This document shows, in pieces, positions 22,437-36,200 of a stretch of DNA of 64,000 bases. The notes below the pieces were generated by a model. It made no database searches and had not been told where the DNA came from. It saw nothing but the letters and a program-made list of their open reading frames with translations. A program made the translations under genes and the position numbers. The stretch is from Nemania diffusa. Taxonomy: Eukaryota > Ascomycota > Sordariomycetes > Xylariales > Xylariaceae. Each line of letters starts with the position of its first letter. Positions within the stretch are counted from its first letter, which is position 1. Location of the stretch: contig JBBPUQ010000001.1 of the NCBI GenBank assembly GCA_038501195.1, positions 992,001-1,056,000 on the forward strand, given 5' to 3'.

Positions 22437-24081
22437 ATGACGCCGCCCGAAATGTGCAAAAATCCCTGCTTCTCATCTACGCCACTTTTGTCGCGCGTTC
22501 AAAAGCTTTGTCGGGAGTTTGAGTATACCGACGATGATGTTCGTCGATGCGCAAATGAGTTCGTTCGTGAGCTAGGTAAGACGCACAACCTCGTAATAAC
22601 GTAGCACTTCGGCTAAAACCTAGACTTTAGGTCTAGGATTGCACGAAATGAGAGCTTCTGTCTGTCAGATACCTACCTATGTAACCCGAGTTGCCACGGG
22701 CCAGGAAAAGGTGCTCACCATTACAAAGCTAGCTGTCCTGTGGCGCTACTAACTTATGAGTTAGGGTATTGCACTCGGACTTGATCTAGGCGGGACGAAT
22801 CTCCGTGTATGTTCTGTAGAATTGAACGGCGATTCAACATTTCGCGTCTTACAATCGCAAGTACCTGTGCCTCGCGACGTCATGGTTTCCAAGACTTCGA
22901 AAGGGCTCTTCGCTTTCATAAGCGAAAGGATCAGGCTTTTTTTAGAACATCATCAGCTTGCTTCGAATGTCACTGACATGGACCCCAATCACCCTTTCTT
23001 TGCACTTGGCTTTTCGTTCTCGTTCCCTGCATACCAGGCCGGTATCAATTCAGGAATTCTGCTTCGCTGGACTAAGGGATACGATATTCCGGAAGTGGTC
23101 AACAAGGATGTGTGCATGTTGTTACAGTCCGAAATCGACTTACTGAAGCTCCCGGTCAAGGTTACCGCCATCGTTAACGACGCACTCGGGACTATCATGT
23201 CTCGTGCATACACCTTGCCTCTCGCGCATACGCGTCCAACGATTGGCGCCATCTTCGGTACAGGAACCAATGGAGTGTATTTGCAGGACCTCTCCGGAAT
23301 TACCAAGCCTGTGGACGGTTTGGTCGACCAATCCACAGGAGAAATGTTTATGAGCACCGAATGGGGTTCATTCGACAACAAATTGTCTGTTCTGCCAGTG
23401 ACCCGATTTGATGTTGAATTGGACGTCCACAGCGTCAACCCTGGGAATCAAATGTTTGAGAAAAGGACATCTGGTATGTTCCTTGGTGAATTACTTCGCT
23501 TAGTTATACTAGAGCTGTACTGCGATGAGCACCTCCAGCTTTTCCAACGACACCATCAAAATGGACTGAACCTTGATCCCAATGTCGGCTTGTGGCATCG
23601 CTGGTCGGTAGATGCCTCAATCCTGTCAATGGCAGAAGCTGATGATTCCGATGGACTTGACAGTCTACGAAATACGATTAGCTCTACCTTTGGAATTGCG
23701 TTAGAGGGCATCAGCGCCGAAGACGCTCTTGCAGTGAAGCTCATTGCCAATGCTATTGGTAGGCGTGGAGCAAGATTGGCGGGTACAGCAGTCGGCTCAG
23801 TTATTGTCCAGAGCGGGATATTGAGAAAACACTCTATCCAATCTAAGGATGTCGCTGGGGCACAAAGCTTAGTCGATATAGCGATTGATGGTAGTGTGGC
23901 AGAGCATTATCCTAGTTTCGAGAATTATATGAGGGATGCTCTTAAGGCAATACCTCAGATTGGTGAGATCATAGAGTCGCGTATCAGTATAGGGCAGGCC
24001 AAGGATGGGTCTAGCGTAGGAGCAGCTATAGTGGCATTGGTTGTAGCGCAACAAACGACCACAGTGTCTGTCCGTGGCTAA
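22437..24081 (+). CDS. Divergent hexokinase/glucokinase family protein
   Basis: Three exons, join(22437..22575, 22631..22710, 22765..24081), 511 residues, the usual length for fungal hexokinases. These phosphorylate glucose with ATP in the cytosol. Visible motifs are GLDLGGTNLRVC (phosphate-1, from about residue 78), LGFSFSFP (sugar loop), LLRWTKGY, IVNDALGTI with catalytic Asp 212, GAIFGTGTNGVY (phosphate-2) and GRRGARLAGTAVGSVIVQSG (adenosine). Several positions differ from classical enzymes: NDALGTI where NDTVGTL is usual, and GRRGARLAG. This recalls the atypical regulatory hexokinases of aspergilli, but the assignment is an inference. Start context CACCATGA is good. The second intron has an unusual donor (GTGCTC) but a perfect TACTAAC branch. 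The first intron has two in-frame acceptors six bases apart; the one at 22630 keeps family spacing. Confidence 0.87.
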
Positions 24082-24225
24082 GAGTAGTTAATCAGTTCAA
24101 GCACGCAATTTTCAGGAATAACCAGCAAGACGGCTGTCTTCATCACTGGCTCAATAGGTGAATTATGACCTGAAGGCTGAAGCTTGTACTTACTTACCTT
24201 GTATACATTATAGAAAGTCTTCCAT

Positions 24226-24490
24226 TGAAACGAAGCGTGCAATATACACACAACGCACTCTAGAGGACTGGCCACGGCCATCTTAATCACTTCTAGAGAT
24301 TTGAGGCAGTAAAAACAGTAGTCTAGTACGGCAATCGAAGTAATATTGGTGTAGCAAAACTACTGTAAATGCCGCGCAGCGACCTGATCGGTCGATGCCA
24401 AAGGCATCGACCTCCCATGGCTTCCTGAGTCCGCTCTAATAGAGGACTATCTCCTTGCTAGCTAATAAATAGAAAAACGAAAGATCTAGG
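24226..24490 (+). repeat. Dispersed repeat, copy A (265 bp)
   Basis: It starts with TGAAACGAAGCGTG, exactly as 56027-56040, and stays clearly alignable with 56027-56250 (for example TTTGAGGCA, then TTGGTGT(A/G)GC, and an end at TAGCTA...CTAGG). I judge identity at roughly 70% by eye. It lies about 145 bases past the hexokinase stop. No terminal repeats or target duplication were recognised. It could be a worn solo LTR, a MITE or a relic of a HET-gene 3' flank. Confidence 0.7.
24389..24411. repeat. Perfect hairpin, 10-bp stem, 3-nt loop
   Basis: GGTCGATGCC, loop AAA, GGCATCGACC. It lies inside copy A of the dispersed repeat. Copy B has a different small stem (CCCC...GGGG near 56165) at the corresponding place. 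Function unknown. Confidence 0.8.
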
Positions 24491-24713
24491 GTCCTGATGA
24501 CCTAATCAACTTAACCCCCTACAATAGTGTTGCATGTACCGTCTTAATAGTCCTATAATTTCGTTTCTCTTTTGGTTATTTTTTCCATCTGTGTTTATTT
24601 CATGATATAGCCACACGGTAGTAGAAGAGAGTCAGGTTTGCCGGATTTGGAAAGCCGAAGAATGGGGTCCTGCATAAGAAGTTTTTCAGTACTAGGCTTT
24701 GATAAAACCCAAT

Positions 24714-24740
24714 CTATGGGCGCCCGCTAAGCACCCATAG
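24714..24740. repeat. Hairpin at left border of the AT block
   Basis: CTATGGG and CCCATAG form a 7-bp stem around a 13-nt GC-rich loop. It marks the last GC-containing sequence before composition collapses to A+T. Confidence 0.6.
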
Positions 24741-25793
24741 GTTTTTAACAAGCGCTCAAATAGATCTATAAGCTCGATAAATTAAGCGTTTACTTAAGCA
24801 CTTATTTAAAATAGTATATATTAAAAACAGAGTTAAATAATAAAAATAATAAATTAAAAATAATAACTAAAAAAAATATATATTTTAATTACTATATTAA
24901 TTAAATAATAGTTGCTAAATAAATATATTTTTATATATAAAATTTAAAAAAAAAATAATATTAAAATAAAAATAAAAATATAAAAAATATATAAAACTAT
25001 TAAAAAAAAATTATATATATTAATATTATTTAATTTTATTTATATTATTTAAAATTATTATAAAAATATAATATAAATTATATTAAGTTTTTATTATATA
25101 TATTAACTATTTAATATTTAAATTTTATAAATAATATTTTTAAATTATAAAATTAAAAAAAAAACAGTAAATATAAAATTTATAAAAAAATTTATATAAT
25201 AATATATTATTATTAATTTAAAATTTAATAATAAAAAATATTAAAATAAATTAAAAATAATAATAAATTAAAATTTATATTAATTTATATTTTAATTTAT
25301 AAATAAAAATAATATAATAAATTTTAATAATTAAATTTTATAAATTTATAATAATTAGTTTTAAAAGTAAAAAAAACTTTTAAAAAAAAATTTAAAAAAT
25401 AAAACAAAAAAATAATTAAACTAGTTAAATTATAAATAAAATAAAAAAAATAATCAAAGTTATTAAAAAATTATTAAATATTATTATTTTAAAAATAATT
25501 ATTATTAAAAATAAAAAAATATTTATTTTTATTAATATTAAATTTTTTAATAAAATAATTAAAATTAAAAATTTTTTATAAAATATTAAAAATAATTAAA
25601 ATATCGATATAAAAAGTTGAAAATATTTTTATATTTTTAAAAAAAACTATAAAATATAGCTTATAATATTTAAAAGTTTATAATATTTAATAATTAAAAA
25701 AATAAAATAAAATTAATATAAAAATTAATATAATAATAAAGTTTAAAAATAAATAATTTATATAAATTGTTAATAAAACAAAGTATAAATAAT

Positions 25794-25993
25794 TATAACA
25801 AACTAAAGTTTAGTAGTTATAAATATATATTGTTTATAATTTAGTTTAAAAAAAAAAAAAAAAAAGTTTTTTTAATATATATACTGTGTTTTAAAACAGT
25901 TAAATAATTTAATATATATAGCAAATGTAGTTTTAGTAATTATTTAAAACTATATTTATAAGTTAAATTTAATAGTTTATATAGTTTATAATA
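25794..25993. repeat. Left LTR of element 1
   Basis: 200 bp, strongly mutated. It contains ATAAATATATATTG, an A18-type run and ACTGTGTTTTAAAACAGTTAAAT, each with a counterpart in 33031-33230. Confidence 0.82.
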
Positions 25994-26159
25994 TTATTTC
26001 TTTTTTTAAATTTTTGATATAAAGCTTTATAAAAATAGCTTTGTTTTTTTTTATATTTATTTAAAAATAATATAAATAATATTTAAGCTTAATTATATTA
26101 TAAAGTTTATAAAAAGTAGTTTTATTTAATTATACTTTTATTATTTTCGAGCTATTTAT

Positions 26160-27310
26160 TTATAGTGTTTTTTTTTTAAAATAATTTATTATTTTTTAAT
26201 ATATTTATATTGTTTTTTTTTAGTTTTTTTTTAATATTTTTTCTATTAATATATAACTTGTTTTTTATATATTTTTTAATTTTGCAGCTTTTTTTTTTTA
26301 ATTTTTTAGTTTTATTTATAATTATTATTTTTTTTAACTGCTTTAAAACATAAATAGTACTAATTTAACTGCTATTTTTTACTGTTTTAATAATATTATA
26401 TAAAAATGTTTTTTTTTTTTTTAACTTTTTTTTTTCTTTTTTTTTTTTTTTTATATTTAATTGTAAATTTAATTTTTTTTTTTTTCTTTTTTTTTTCTTT
26501 TTTTTTTATTTTTTGCTTTTTTTTTATTTTTATATTGTTTTTTTTTTTAAATTATATTTATTGTTTTTTTTTCTTTTTATTATATTTATATTAACTTTAT
26601 AATAAATAATTTTTATTTTGTTTTTATATAGCTATTTTTTTTTTTTTTCTTTTTTATATTTTTATTTTTTATTAAATTAAATAATATTATATTTAGTTCT
26701 TTTATTTCTATTTTACTTTTTTTTAACTTTAGCGCTTTTTTTTTTTTTTAGTTTTTTTAAACAAAAATAAACTGCTATAAATAAAATTTTTTTTATTATA
26801 TAAAATTTTATTAACTTTTAGTTTTTTTTATATTTTAAAATAAATAATTTATAACTTTTTTTTTATTTTTTTTTTTTTAATAATAATAGTATATTTTTTA
26901 TTTAGTTAAAAATTTTTATAACTTTTATATAAATATAAAAAATAAGTTTTTTTTTTTTTTTTTTTTTATATTTATTTGTTTTATACTTATATACTATTTA
27001 TACTTTATATAAAAACTAACAAATATTATTTTTTATATACAAATTTTATAAGCAGATTTAATTATATTTGTTTGTTTATAAATAACTATTTTTTCTTTTT
27101 TTTTTTTGCTTTATTTTTATTTATTTGTTATTTTTATATAGTTTTAATATATAGTATAAATAATTAAAATATATTAAAAGTTTATTTTTACTATAAAAAT
27201 TTATAACTTAGTTTAGTTTAATAAATTTATTTTTTATTTTTTTTTTGTTTTATTTTTACTTTTTTTTTAATAATTAACAACTAATATATATTTTTTTTAA
27301 TTAAAAACTA
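26160..27310. repeat. Poly-T-rich low-complexity tract
   Basis: Long T runs broken by single A, C or G, part of the interior of element 1. Open frames here are Phe-rich artefacts. The plus strand stays T-dominated through most of both LTR-element interiors. Confidence 0.75.
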
Positions 27311-30300
27311 TATTAAAATATAACAATATTAATTATTAAATTTTATATTTAGTAAGTTTTTTTATTACTTTTAATCTGCTTTTTTTTATGTTAATATTGT
27401 TAACTTTTTGCTTTAATAATATAAAGTCGATATAAATTTTTAGTTTATTATTTTTTAAATAATATATAGCTTTTTTATATTAAATAATTAATTTAAAATC
27501 AAAAAATATAAAATTAAATATTTATAATTAATTATATTGTTTTTAAATTATATAGTTAAAGTTAAAAAATATTTAATTAATATTAAAAAATATATAGTTA
27601 GTTTAATAGTTAAAAATATACTATTTTATATTAAAAGTTTTAATAAAAACTTTAGTAAAATTAACAAATTTTTTAGTATTAATTTCGATAATATAAACTT
27701 GCTATATAATAGCTAAAATATTAAAAGTTAAAATAAAAAAAATAGTTTATAGCTTTTTTATAGCTTTAATATAATATAAAAAAAAACTAACTAAAATAAA
27801 AAACAAAAAAGTTATTTTATTATTAATAAAAAAAGTTTTAATTTATATATATTAACTTAATATAATTAATTTAAATTTTGTTAATTTATTTTTAAAAAAA
27901 AAAATAATTTTTTTTTTTGTTTTATTATTAATTAATATTAACAACTTATAATAAATTATTATATATAATTTATTAAAAAATATATAACTTTTTTTTTTTT
28001 TTTTTTTTATATTATTATTGTTTAATATTAAATCTATTATACTTTTTAATATTGCTATATTTATTTTTAAACTATTTTAACGTTGCTATATTTAAAAATT
28101 TTTTTATAAATTTTTATAATAGTTAAAAATAGCTTGTTTATTTAATTAAAATTTGTTTTTTTTTAAAGCTGCTTTTATTTTTATTTTATTTAATATATAT
28201 TTAAAAAATACTTTTTATTTAAAATTTGTTATTATTTAAAATTATAACTAATAATTTAAAATTTAAATTAATTTAAAAAAATAAAAAGTTTTTTATAGTT
28301 TATTATAAAAAATCGATATAAAAGCAGCTATATATTTTTTTAAATATATTTAATTTTATTATATATAAATTTATTATTTTTGTTATTTTATATTTTAAAT
28401 ATAATTAAATTAACTTTTAAAAAAATTAATTAGTTTTTATATTTTTTAAACTAAACTATATTTAGTTGTTTTTTTAAAAGTATTTTATAAAACTATATTT
28501 TTTATTAATAGCTTTTTTTATTTTTTGTTATATTATTGTTATAATAGTTTATATAAAACTTTAAATATTTTTTAACTTTTATATAAATATTTTTATTAAT
28601 ATTTTTAGCTTTTTAATAAATATATTTAAATATTTTACTAGTTTTATTAAGTTTATATAATATTTATATTAAATAAAAAAAAAACTAAACTTAATAATTA
28701 ATAAATTTTTATTATTAAGTATTAAAGTTATTTTTAGTAATAATATTGTTTAATTAAGCTATATATAAACTATAAAAGCTTTAAAATATATTAATATTTT
28801 TTAATTTATTTTTTTTATTATATTATTTATTTTTAAATAATATATAATATTTAATTATTATTTAATATTTATTAATTTATAAAATTATTATTAAAAACTT
28901 TTTATTTAGTTTAAACTTTAATTACTAGTTATAGTTTTTAAAAATTTATAAAATTGTTAAAAGTAGTTTATAAACTATTTTATATATATTTTTACATTTA
29001 TAAATTTTATAGTTTTTAAAATTATTATTTTATTAAATTTATTAATAATTATTATAATAAATAAAAAGTTTTTAAAAGTTAGCAAAAAAATCTATTATAA
29101 AGTTTATTAAAAGTTTATTTTAAAACTACTTTAAAACAAATAAAAGCTTAAAAAACCTTTTCTTTTATTATTTTTAGATATTTTTTTTACTATATATATT
29201 ATAGTTTATTATAAAACAATATATTATTTAATATATTTTAAACTAAAAATAGCTTTTATTTAATATAACTATTATATTATTATAGTTTAAATATTTAATT
29301 AATAAAAAGTTGTAATAGTTTTATATTAAATTAGTTTAAAATAGTTTTTAATTTAATATTTATATATATTTTTTATAGCAAAAAATTTTATTTAGTTTTA
29401 ATTTATATTTTATAATAAAAACATTTAAAGCTTTATTATTTATTTTAAGTTTTTATAAAAACTTTTTTTTGTTTTTTTATATTGTTTATACTGCTAATTT
29501 ATAACTTAGAGTTTTTTTTAAAGCAATATTTTATACTGTTTGCAAATTGCTATTTATAAAAATATAGCAACTAAATAATAAGTTATTTATTATATTATTT
29601 AACACATTAATATTATAATATTTTTTTAATTTAAAAGCTAGCTATTTATAATATAAAAATATAAGTTTTTTTTTAAAAATTTATTTGTTTATTTTTAAAA
29701 ATAAGTTTTATTTTTATTTTAATAAAATATTTAACTATTTGTTATTAGTTCTTGCTTTATAAATAAATATAAATTAAAAATTAATTAAAAACTTTAATTA
29801 TTTAACTTGTTATTTTATAAACTGTTTAATTATTATAAAATATTTGAAATTTTTATAATTAAATAATATTTAAAACAGCTTTTTTAAATTATATAGTTTG
29901 TTATTTTATACTTTTATATAATATATTATTATTAATAGTTTTTTATTATAAATTTTATATTTATTTTTAACTTTTAATAGCTTTTATAAATAATAAACTA
30001 TTAAATAAAAAAGTTTTTATTTATTATATTAAAACAAGTACTTTTTATATATTATTTTTAAACAATTTATTTTTAAAACTGTTGTTTTATTTAAATTATA
30101 TTAAGTTAATATTAGTTTTAATATAAAAAAACTTTTAAATTTTTTAAAAAAAATTTTTTTTTTGCTTTTTTATTAAAATAGTATACTTTTTTTTATTAAA
30201 GCAAAAAAAAAAGCAATAAAGTTTAAATAATTTTTAATAAATTATTAATAAAAATTTATAAACTTTAAAAAGCTATATATATTTTTAAACAATTTAAAAG

Positions 30301-33030
30301 TTTTTTATTTATAAATAATATATATTTTTTTAAAGTTTATTTTTATTTTTTTTTTTACTTTTATAATAAAACTTAAATATTTAGTTTTTATAATAGCAAA
30401 TTTATATTTATTAATATTAAAATATAATTTTACAGCTTTTAAAAAACTAAATATTTATTTTACTTTTTTTATATAGTTTTTTTTTAAACTATTTAATTAT
30501 ATAAATATATTGTTTATATATATAAATATAAAAATATTTAAATATTAATATAAAACAGTATTAATATAGCGCTAAAATATTATTAAAGTTTTAAAAAGTT
30601 TAAATAATATAACTAGCTATTTAAAAAATTTAAACTTAGTTTAAAATGCTATTTTTTATTTGTTTTTTTTTTTAATTTTAAGTTTATAAAAAACAGCTTA
30701 TATATTTAGTTTAATAAATTATTTAACTTTTAAAAAATTTACTAAAATTTTTTTTATTAATAAAAATAAATATTTATTTATTTTAGTTATAGTATTAAAT
30801 ATTTTATAATTAATATAAAATTATAAATTATTTTTTAGTTTTTTTATAAATAGTATAAAAGTTTCTGTTAACAAATTATTAATACAAATATAACTTTTAT
30901 TAAATAGCTTTATTAATATTTTTTTTAAAACAATTAATTTATTTTTAAATATTTTATAAAAAAATTTTTACAAAATTGTTAATTTTTTGCTTTTTTTATT
31001 TTTAAATAGAAATATTTTATAATTTGCTTTTTTGCAATATAGTAATAGTTTATTTTTTTATTTTTTATTAAATAGATCTTTTTACAACATTAATTTTTTA
31101 AAAAATCGATTTTTAATTGTATTAACTATAAAAAATATTAAAGCTTTAATAATATTTATAAATATAATAACAAAAATTAAAAATTTATTTGTTTTTAAAT
31201 AATATAATTATTATATTTTTATATTAAATGTTATTTTAACTAATTGTTAAGCTTTTTTTATTTATATAGTATTTTTAGTTTAAAATATAAAACTGTTTTT
31301 TTATATTTTAAAACTTTTTGTTTTATTAATATTAATTATATATTTATAAACAAAATAAATCACTTTTAATTTTTTTATTTATAGCTTGTTTAAAATAATA
31401 TTATATTTTAATTATAAAATTATATAAGCTAGTATTTTTTATTAAAATTTATTTATATCTATTTCAATATATATTATTTTTTTAATTTATATATATTTTA
31501 TTGCTGCTTTTTTTAAGCAACAAAAAGTAATAAAAATATATAATAGCTATAAATACTTAGTAAAAAAACTGTTTATAATATATATATATTTATAACTTTA
31601 ATTAATTAAAGTTTTAATAACTAAAGTTTTATTATAAATAAAATTTATTATAAAAAATATATTGTTTATATATTATTAAATTTTTGCTTTAAAGTTTATA
31701 AAAATTAATTTATAAACTTATTTTTAATTATATTTATAATTAAAAGCTATTTTTTTTTTTTTTTTAAATCTTTTTTTTTAAGTTTTTTTATTTTTTTTTA
31801 ATATATTAGTAACTTTTACGTTAATATTATATATAAAAAGCGCTATTAAATACTAAGTTATAAAGTAGCTGCTTTTTTTATAATATAAGCAATTTTTGTT
31901 TTTTTTTTTGTTTGTTTTTTTTTTTTTAAATATTTATTAAGCTTTTAATTATTTGTTAATAGTTCAAAAGCTAGTACTATTTATATTTATTATTAAAGTG
32001 TTTTTTTTTATATTTACTTTTTTTAACTTTATATTCAAATAAAAGCTTATATTTTTTTAGCTAAAGTTTTATATATATATAATATAATTACAACTTTTTA
32101 GCTTTTTAATAATAGTTATAATTTTATATATTTAGTTTATATAGCTAAAAAAAAATAAAATAAATATTAACTTGTTTACTAAAAAAAAGTAAATAGTTTT
32201 TTTTAGTATAACTAGTTTAGCAGAATTGTTTTATAATATACTTTTTATATTAATTAAAATCTTTTTTTAACTAAAGAAAAATTTTAAAAAAAGTTGCTTT
32301 TTTTTTTAACAAAGCTTTAATAGTTTTTGTATTATTTTTTTTAAATAGTTTATATTAAAATAATAGTTATAAAAATAATTTAAAAACTTTGCTAAATTAT
32401 AGTTGCTAATATATTTTTTTATAATAAAAAATAATATTGTTGCTACTTTTGCTATATTATTAAACAATTCGTTAATAATATAAAATTTGTTTTAGTTATT
32501 ATTAATAAATTTAATATTTTTATTTAGCTTATATTTAATAGTTATTTTTTATATAAAAAATTTAGTTCAGTTTTTTAAAAAAATTTTTAATTAAATAAAA
32601 AGTTTTTTTTAATATTTTTGTAATTATTTATATTTAAGTTGTTTTTTTTTTATCTAGTTAATATATTAAATATATTTACTGTTAAAATTAAAAAAAAAAA
32701 CTAAGAATTAATATCGAAATCGATATTAAAGTCAAAATTTTAGCTTTAAGTTATTTATTTATTATTTATAAGCTATTTAAGCGATAATATAATTTGTATT
32801 AAATATTAGCAACTAAAAAGCTTAAAAATATATTTATAATATTTAGCTGTTTTTTTATTTATTTTTTTATAGTAACAAATAGTTTAAAAATAATATTTTA
32901 TATACTTGATTGCTTTATTTTATTTTCGCTTTTTTGTTTTTACAGTAAAAGTTGTTTTTTTATAAGTTTTTAATACTATATAATTAAATAGCTATATATT
33001 TGCTATTTAAATAAATAAAACTAAATTATA

Positions 33031-33230
33031 TATAATAAGCTAAAACTTAATAGCTATAAATATATATTATTTATAATTTAGTTTAAAAAAAAAAAAAAAA
33101 AAGCTTTTTTAGTATATATGCTATGTTTTAAAGCAGTTAAATAGTTTAGTATATATAGCTAGTGTAGTTTTAGCGATTGTTTAAAACTATATTTATAAGC
33201 TAAGCTTAGCAGCTTATATAGCTTGTAATA
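33031..33230. repeat. Right LTR of element 1
   Basis: 200 bp, the same length as the left copy but with clearly more G and C left (AAGCTAAGCTTAGCAGCTTA against AAGTTAAATTTAATAGTTTA). Confidence 0.82.
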
Positions 33231-36200
33231 ATAATAGCAATTTTAAAAAATAAAAATTTTTATTTTATAATATTAATAAATTATTTATTAATAAAAATAT
33301 AAAAAAAGTTTAGTTTTTTTATTATAAAAAATATATAAAATTTAAAAATATTAAAACTAAATAAATTAAAACAAATAAATAGTTTTTTTATAATTAGATT
33401 AAATTTTTAAATTAATAAAATATTATAAACTAAAAAATAAAAATAATATAAATAAAAATAAAAAGTTTTAATTTTATAAAAAAAATTATTTAATATAAAA
33501 AATAAAGTTTATTTTTATAAAAAATAAAAATTATAAATTAATTTTTATTAAATTAATTATTTATATTAATTTATATATTAATTTTAATTTATATAATAAA
33601 TAAAAATTATTTAATATTTTTATAAATATTATAAAAAAATTTAAAAATTAATAGTAAATTTTTTAATATATAAAACTAAATTATAAAATATATTATTTAT
33701 TGTTTTTTTTTAATAAATATAATATAAATTAAAAATAAAAAGCTAAAGCTATTTAAATTAAATAATTTATATAATAATTAGCTATATATTAATTTATATT
33801 TTAATTAAATTATATATATTTTATAAGTTTTATTATAAATAAATTTTTATTTTTTAGTTAATAAAAATAAATATTTAAAATAAATTAAAACAAAAATAAT
33901 ATTATATATAAAGTTTTATAAATATTTCTAAAGATTTTAAAAGCAAATATTTTTAATTTTAAAGTTTTTAATAAAATAATAATAATAATTTAAATTGTAT
34001 TTATTAAAATCGACAATTTTAATATTAAAATTGTTATAAAAATCTTTTTTTTTTTATTAAAGTTAATTTTAATAAAAAAAAAAATAACTATTTTATATTA
34101 AATTTAAAAAAAAATAAAGTTATAAATAATAATAATTTATTTAAAATATTTATTATAAATATAATTAAAAAATTAAAGTAAAAATTAATATAAAAATTAA
34201 AATAAAAAATATATTAATTATTGTTAATTTTTAATATAATTAAAATATAAACTTGACTTTTTTTTTTATAATATATATTAAAATAATTTTTAAATTAAAT
34301 TAATTATTTTTAATAAATTTAATATTTTAATATAATAATAATATTTTTATAAATATATTATTAAAAAAAATAAATTAATAATATATATATAAGTTTTTAT
34401 AATATAAAAATTTATAAATAATTAAGTTTTATTTTTATAATATTTAAAAAGTTAAAAGTTTTTAAAGTTATTTATAAAATATTTATTAAATATTTAAATA
34501 ATTAATTAAAATAAAAATTAATATAAATAAATAGATATATATATTAAAATTAAATAAAATATTAAAAATTATTTTTAAAAAAAAAAAGTGCAGCTAAATT
34601 TTTAAAAGTTTATAATTAACTAAAAATTAAATAAATAAAATAAAAAAAAAAAAAAATACAATAAAAAAAAAATTAATATAAAGCTAAAATTTTTTTTATT
34701 AGTTATATAATATATTACTTGTTTAATTAAAAAAGTTTTTTTTTTTAATAAAGAATTTAAATAAATTAATATTTTTATATTAAATATTTATTAATTAAAA
34801 TTAATAAAAATTATAATAATAAAAAATTATTAAAATTAAAATTTATTATTAATTTTAATAATAAATATAATATATTTTTTATTAAATTGTTTAATAATTA
34901 TTATATAAAATTAATATTAAATTAATATAAAAATAATATAAATAATAAAATAATAAAAACAAATTTTTAATTTTAATAATTTATTATAAATAATAAATAT
35001 AATATTAATATATATATATATAAAAATTAAAAAATAAATAAATAATAAAATAAAAGTTATAAATTAAATAAATATAAAAATATTTATAATTTTTTAATTA
35101 TAAAAACTAAAAAAAAAATTTAATTATTTAAAATATAAAATAATTATATATAATAAAATAAAAAATTAAAAAATATTAAATTGTTATTATTAAAATATAT
35201 TAATTTATAAATAAATAATAAATTAAATATAATATTTTATATATATAAATATTTAATAAAATATATAAATATTAATATTTTAATTACTTTAAAGTAATAA
35301 ATATAAATTATTATATAAAATAAAACTATTAATTTATATTGTTAAAAAATTTTAAAATATATTATATTTAAAATAGTAAATAAAAAATATAGTTTTAAAA
35401 TATTTATTTATATTTAAATTATTATATATAAAATAAAATTATATTTTTATAATATTTATATATATTATAAATAAAATATAAATTAAAATTTATTATTTTA
35501 ATAAATTTATATTAAAAATAATTAGTTATAAATTATATTATTATATTTATTAAATTTATTAAATTTATTTTATTAGTTTTTTTATTATATATTTTTATTT
35601 ATTATTAATAATATATAATTAAAATATAGTTTATATATAATTAAAATATAAATTAAAATTTTATTTATATATTTTTAATATAAAATTAATATATAATTAG
35701 TATATAATTAATATATAATTAATTTAAAAATATTTTTAATAATATATTAAAAATTATAAAGCTATAAAAATTAAATAATTTAATATTTTAATATAATATA
35801 AATTGTTTTTTATTAAAACTAATTATTAGCTAGCTATATTTAGTTTTGTTTTTTTTGCTTTTTTTTGTAATTATTTTTTTATATTACAACAATATTACTT
35901 TTTATATATTTTATTTTTTTTATTTGTTTTAGTATATATAATATATTTAATTTTCTAAGTTTTTTAATTTCGATATTATTTTTAGCAATATTTTTGAAAA
36001 TAAATCTTAGTTTATTATTTTTTTATATTAATTTTACTAAAACGCTAAATATTTATTAACAAAAAATATTAGTTAAAAATAAATCAAATAGTTAAAATAT
36101 TTTTTATATAATATTTAAATAATATTTTAATTATTTATTAGTTTTTTTATTATTATATAATATATTATTATTTTTTATAATATTAATTTATAAAAAAATA

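Larger units (their letters stand above)
25794..33230. mobile_element. RIP-decayed LTR retrotransposon 1 (7,437 bp)
   Basis: Two direct repeats of exactly 200 bp, 25794-25993 and 33031-33230, align end to end and differ mostly by transitions. The 5 bases before the first (25789-25793, ATAAT) equal the 5 after the second (33231-33235). Ends read TATAA...AATA, consistent with mutated TG...CA. The interior of about 7.0 kb fits a Gypsy- or Copia-size element, but no gag-pol can be read. A pyrimidine tract follows the left LTR (TTATTTCTTTTTTT), as a polypurine tract would look if the element lies on the minus strand; this is weak evidence. Confidence 0.82.

Noticed and set aside
26406..27167. Open frames of Phe/Leu/Tyr-rich protein in the AT block
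   Set aside because: They are translations of T runs inside a decayed retroelement, with no codon structure or family resemblance.
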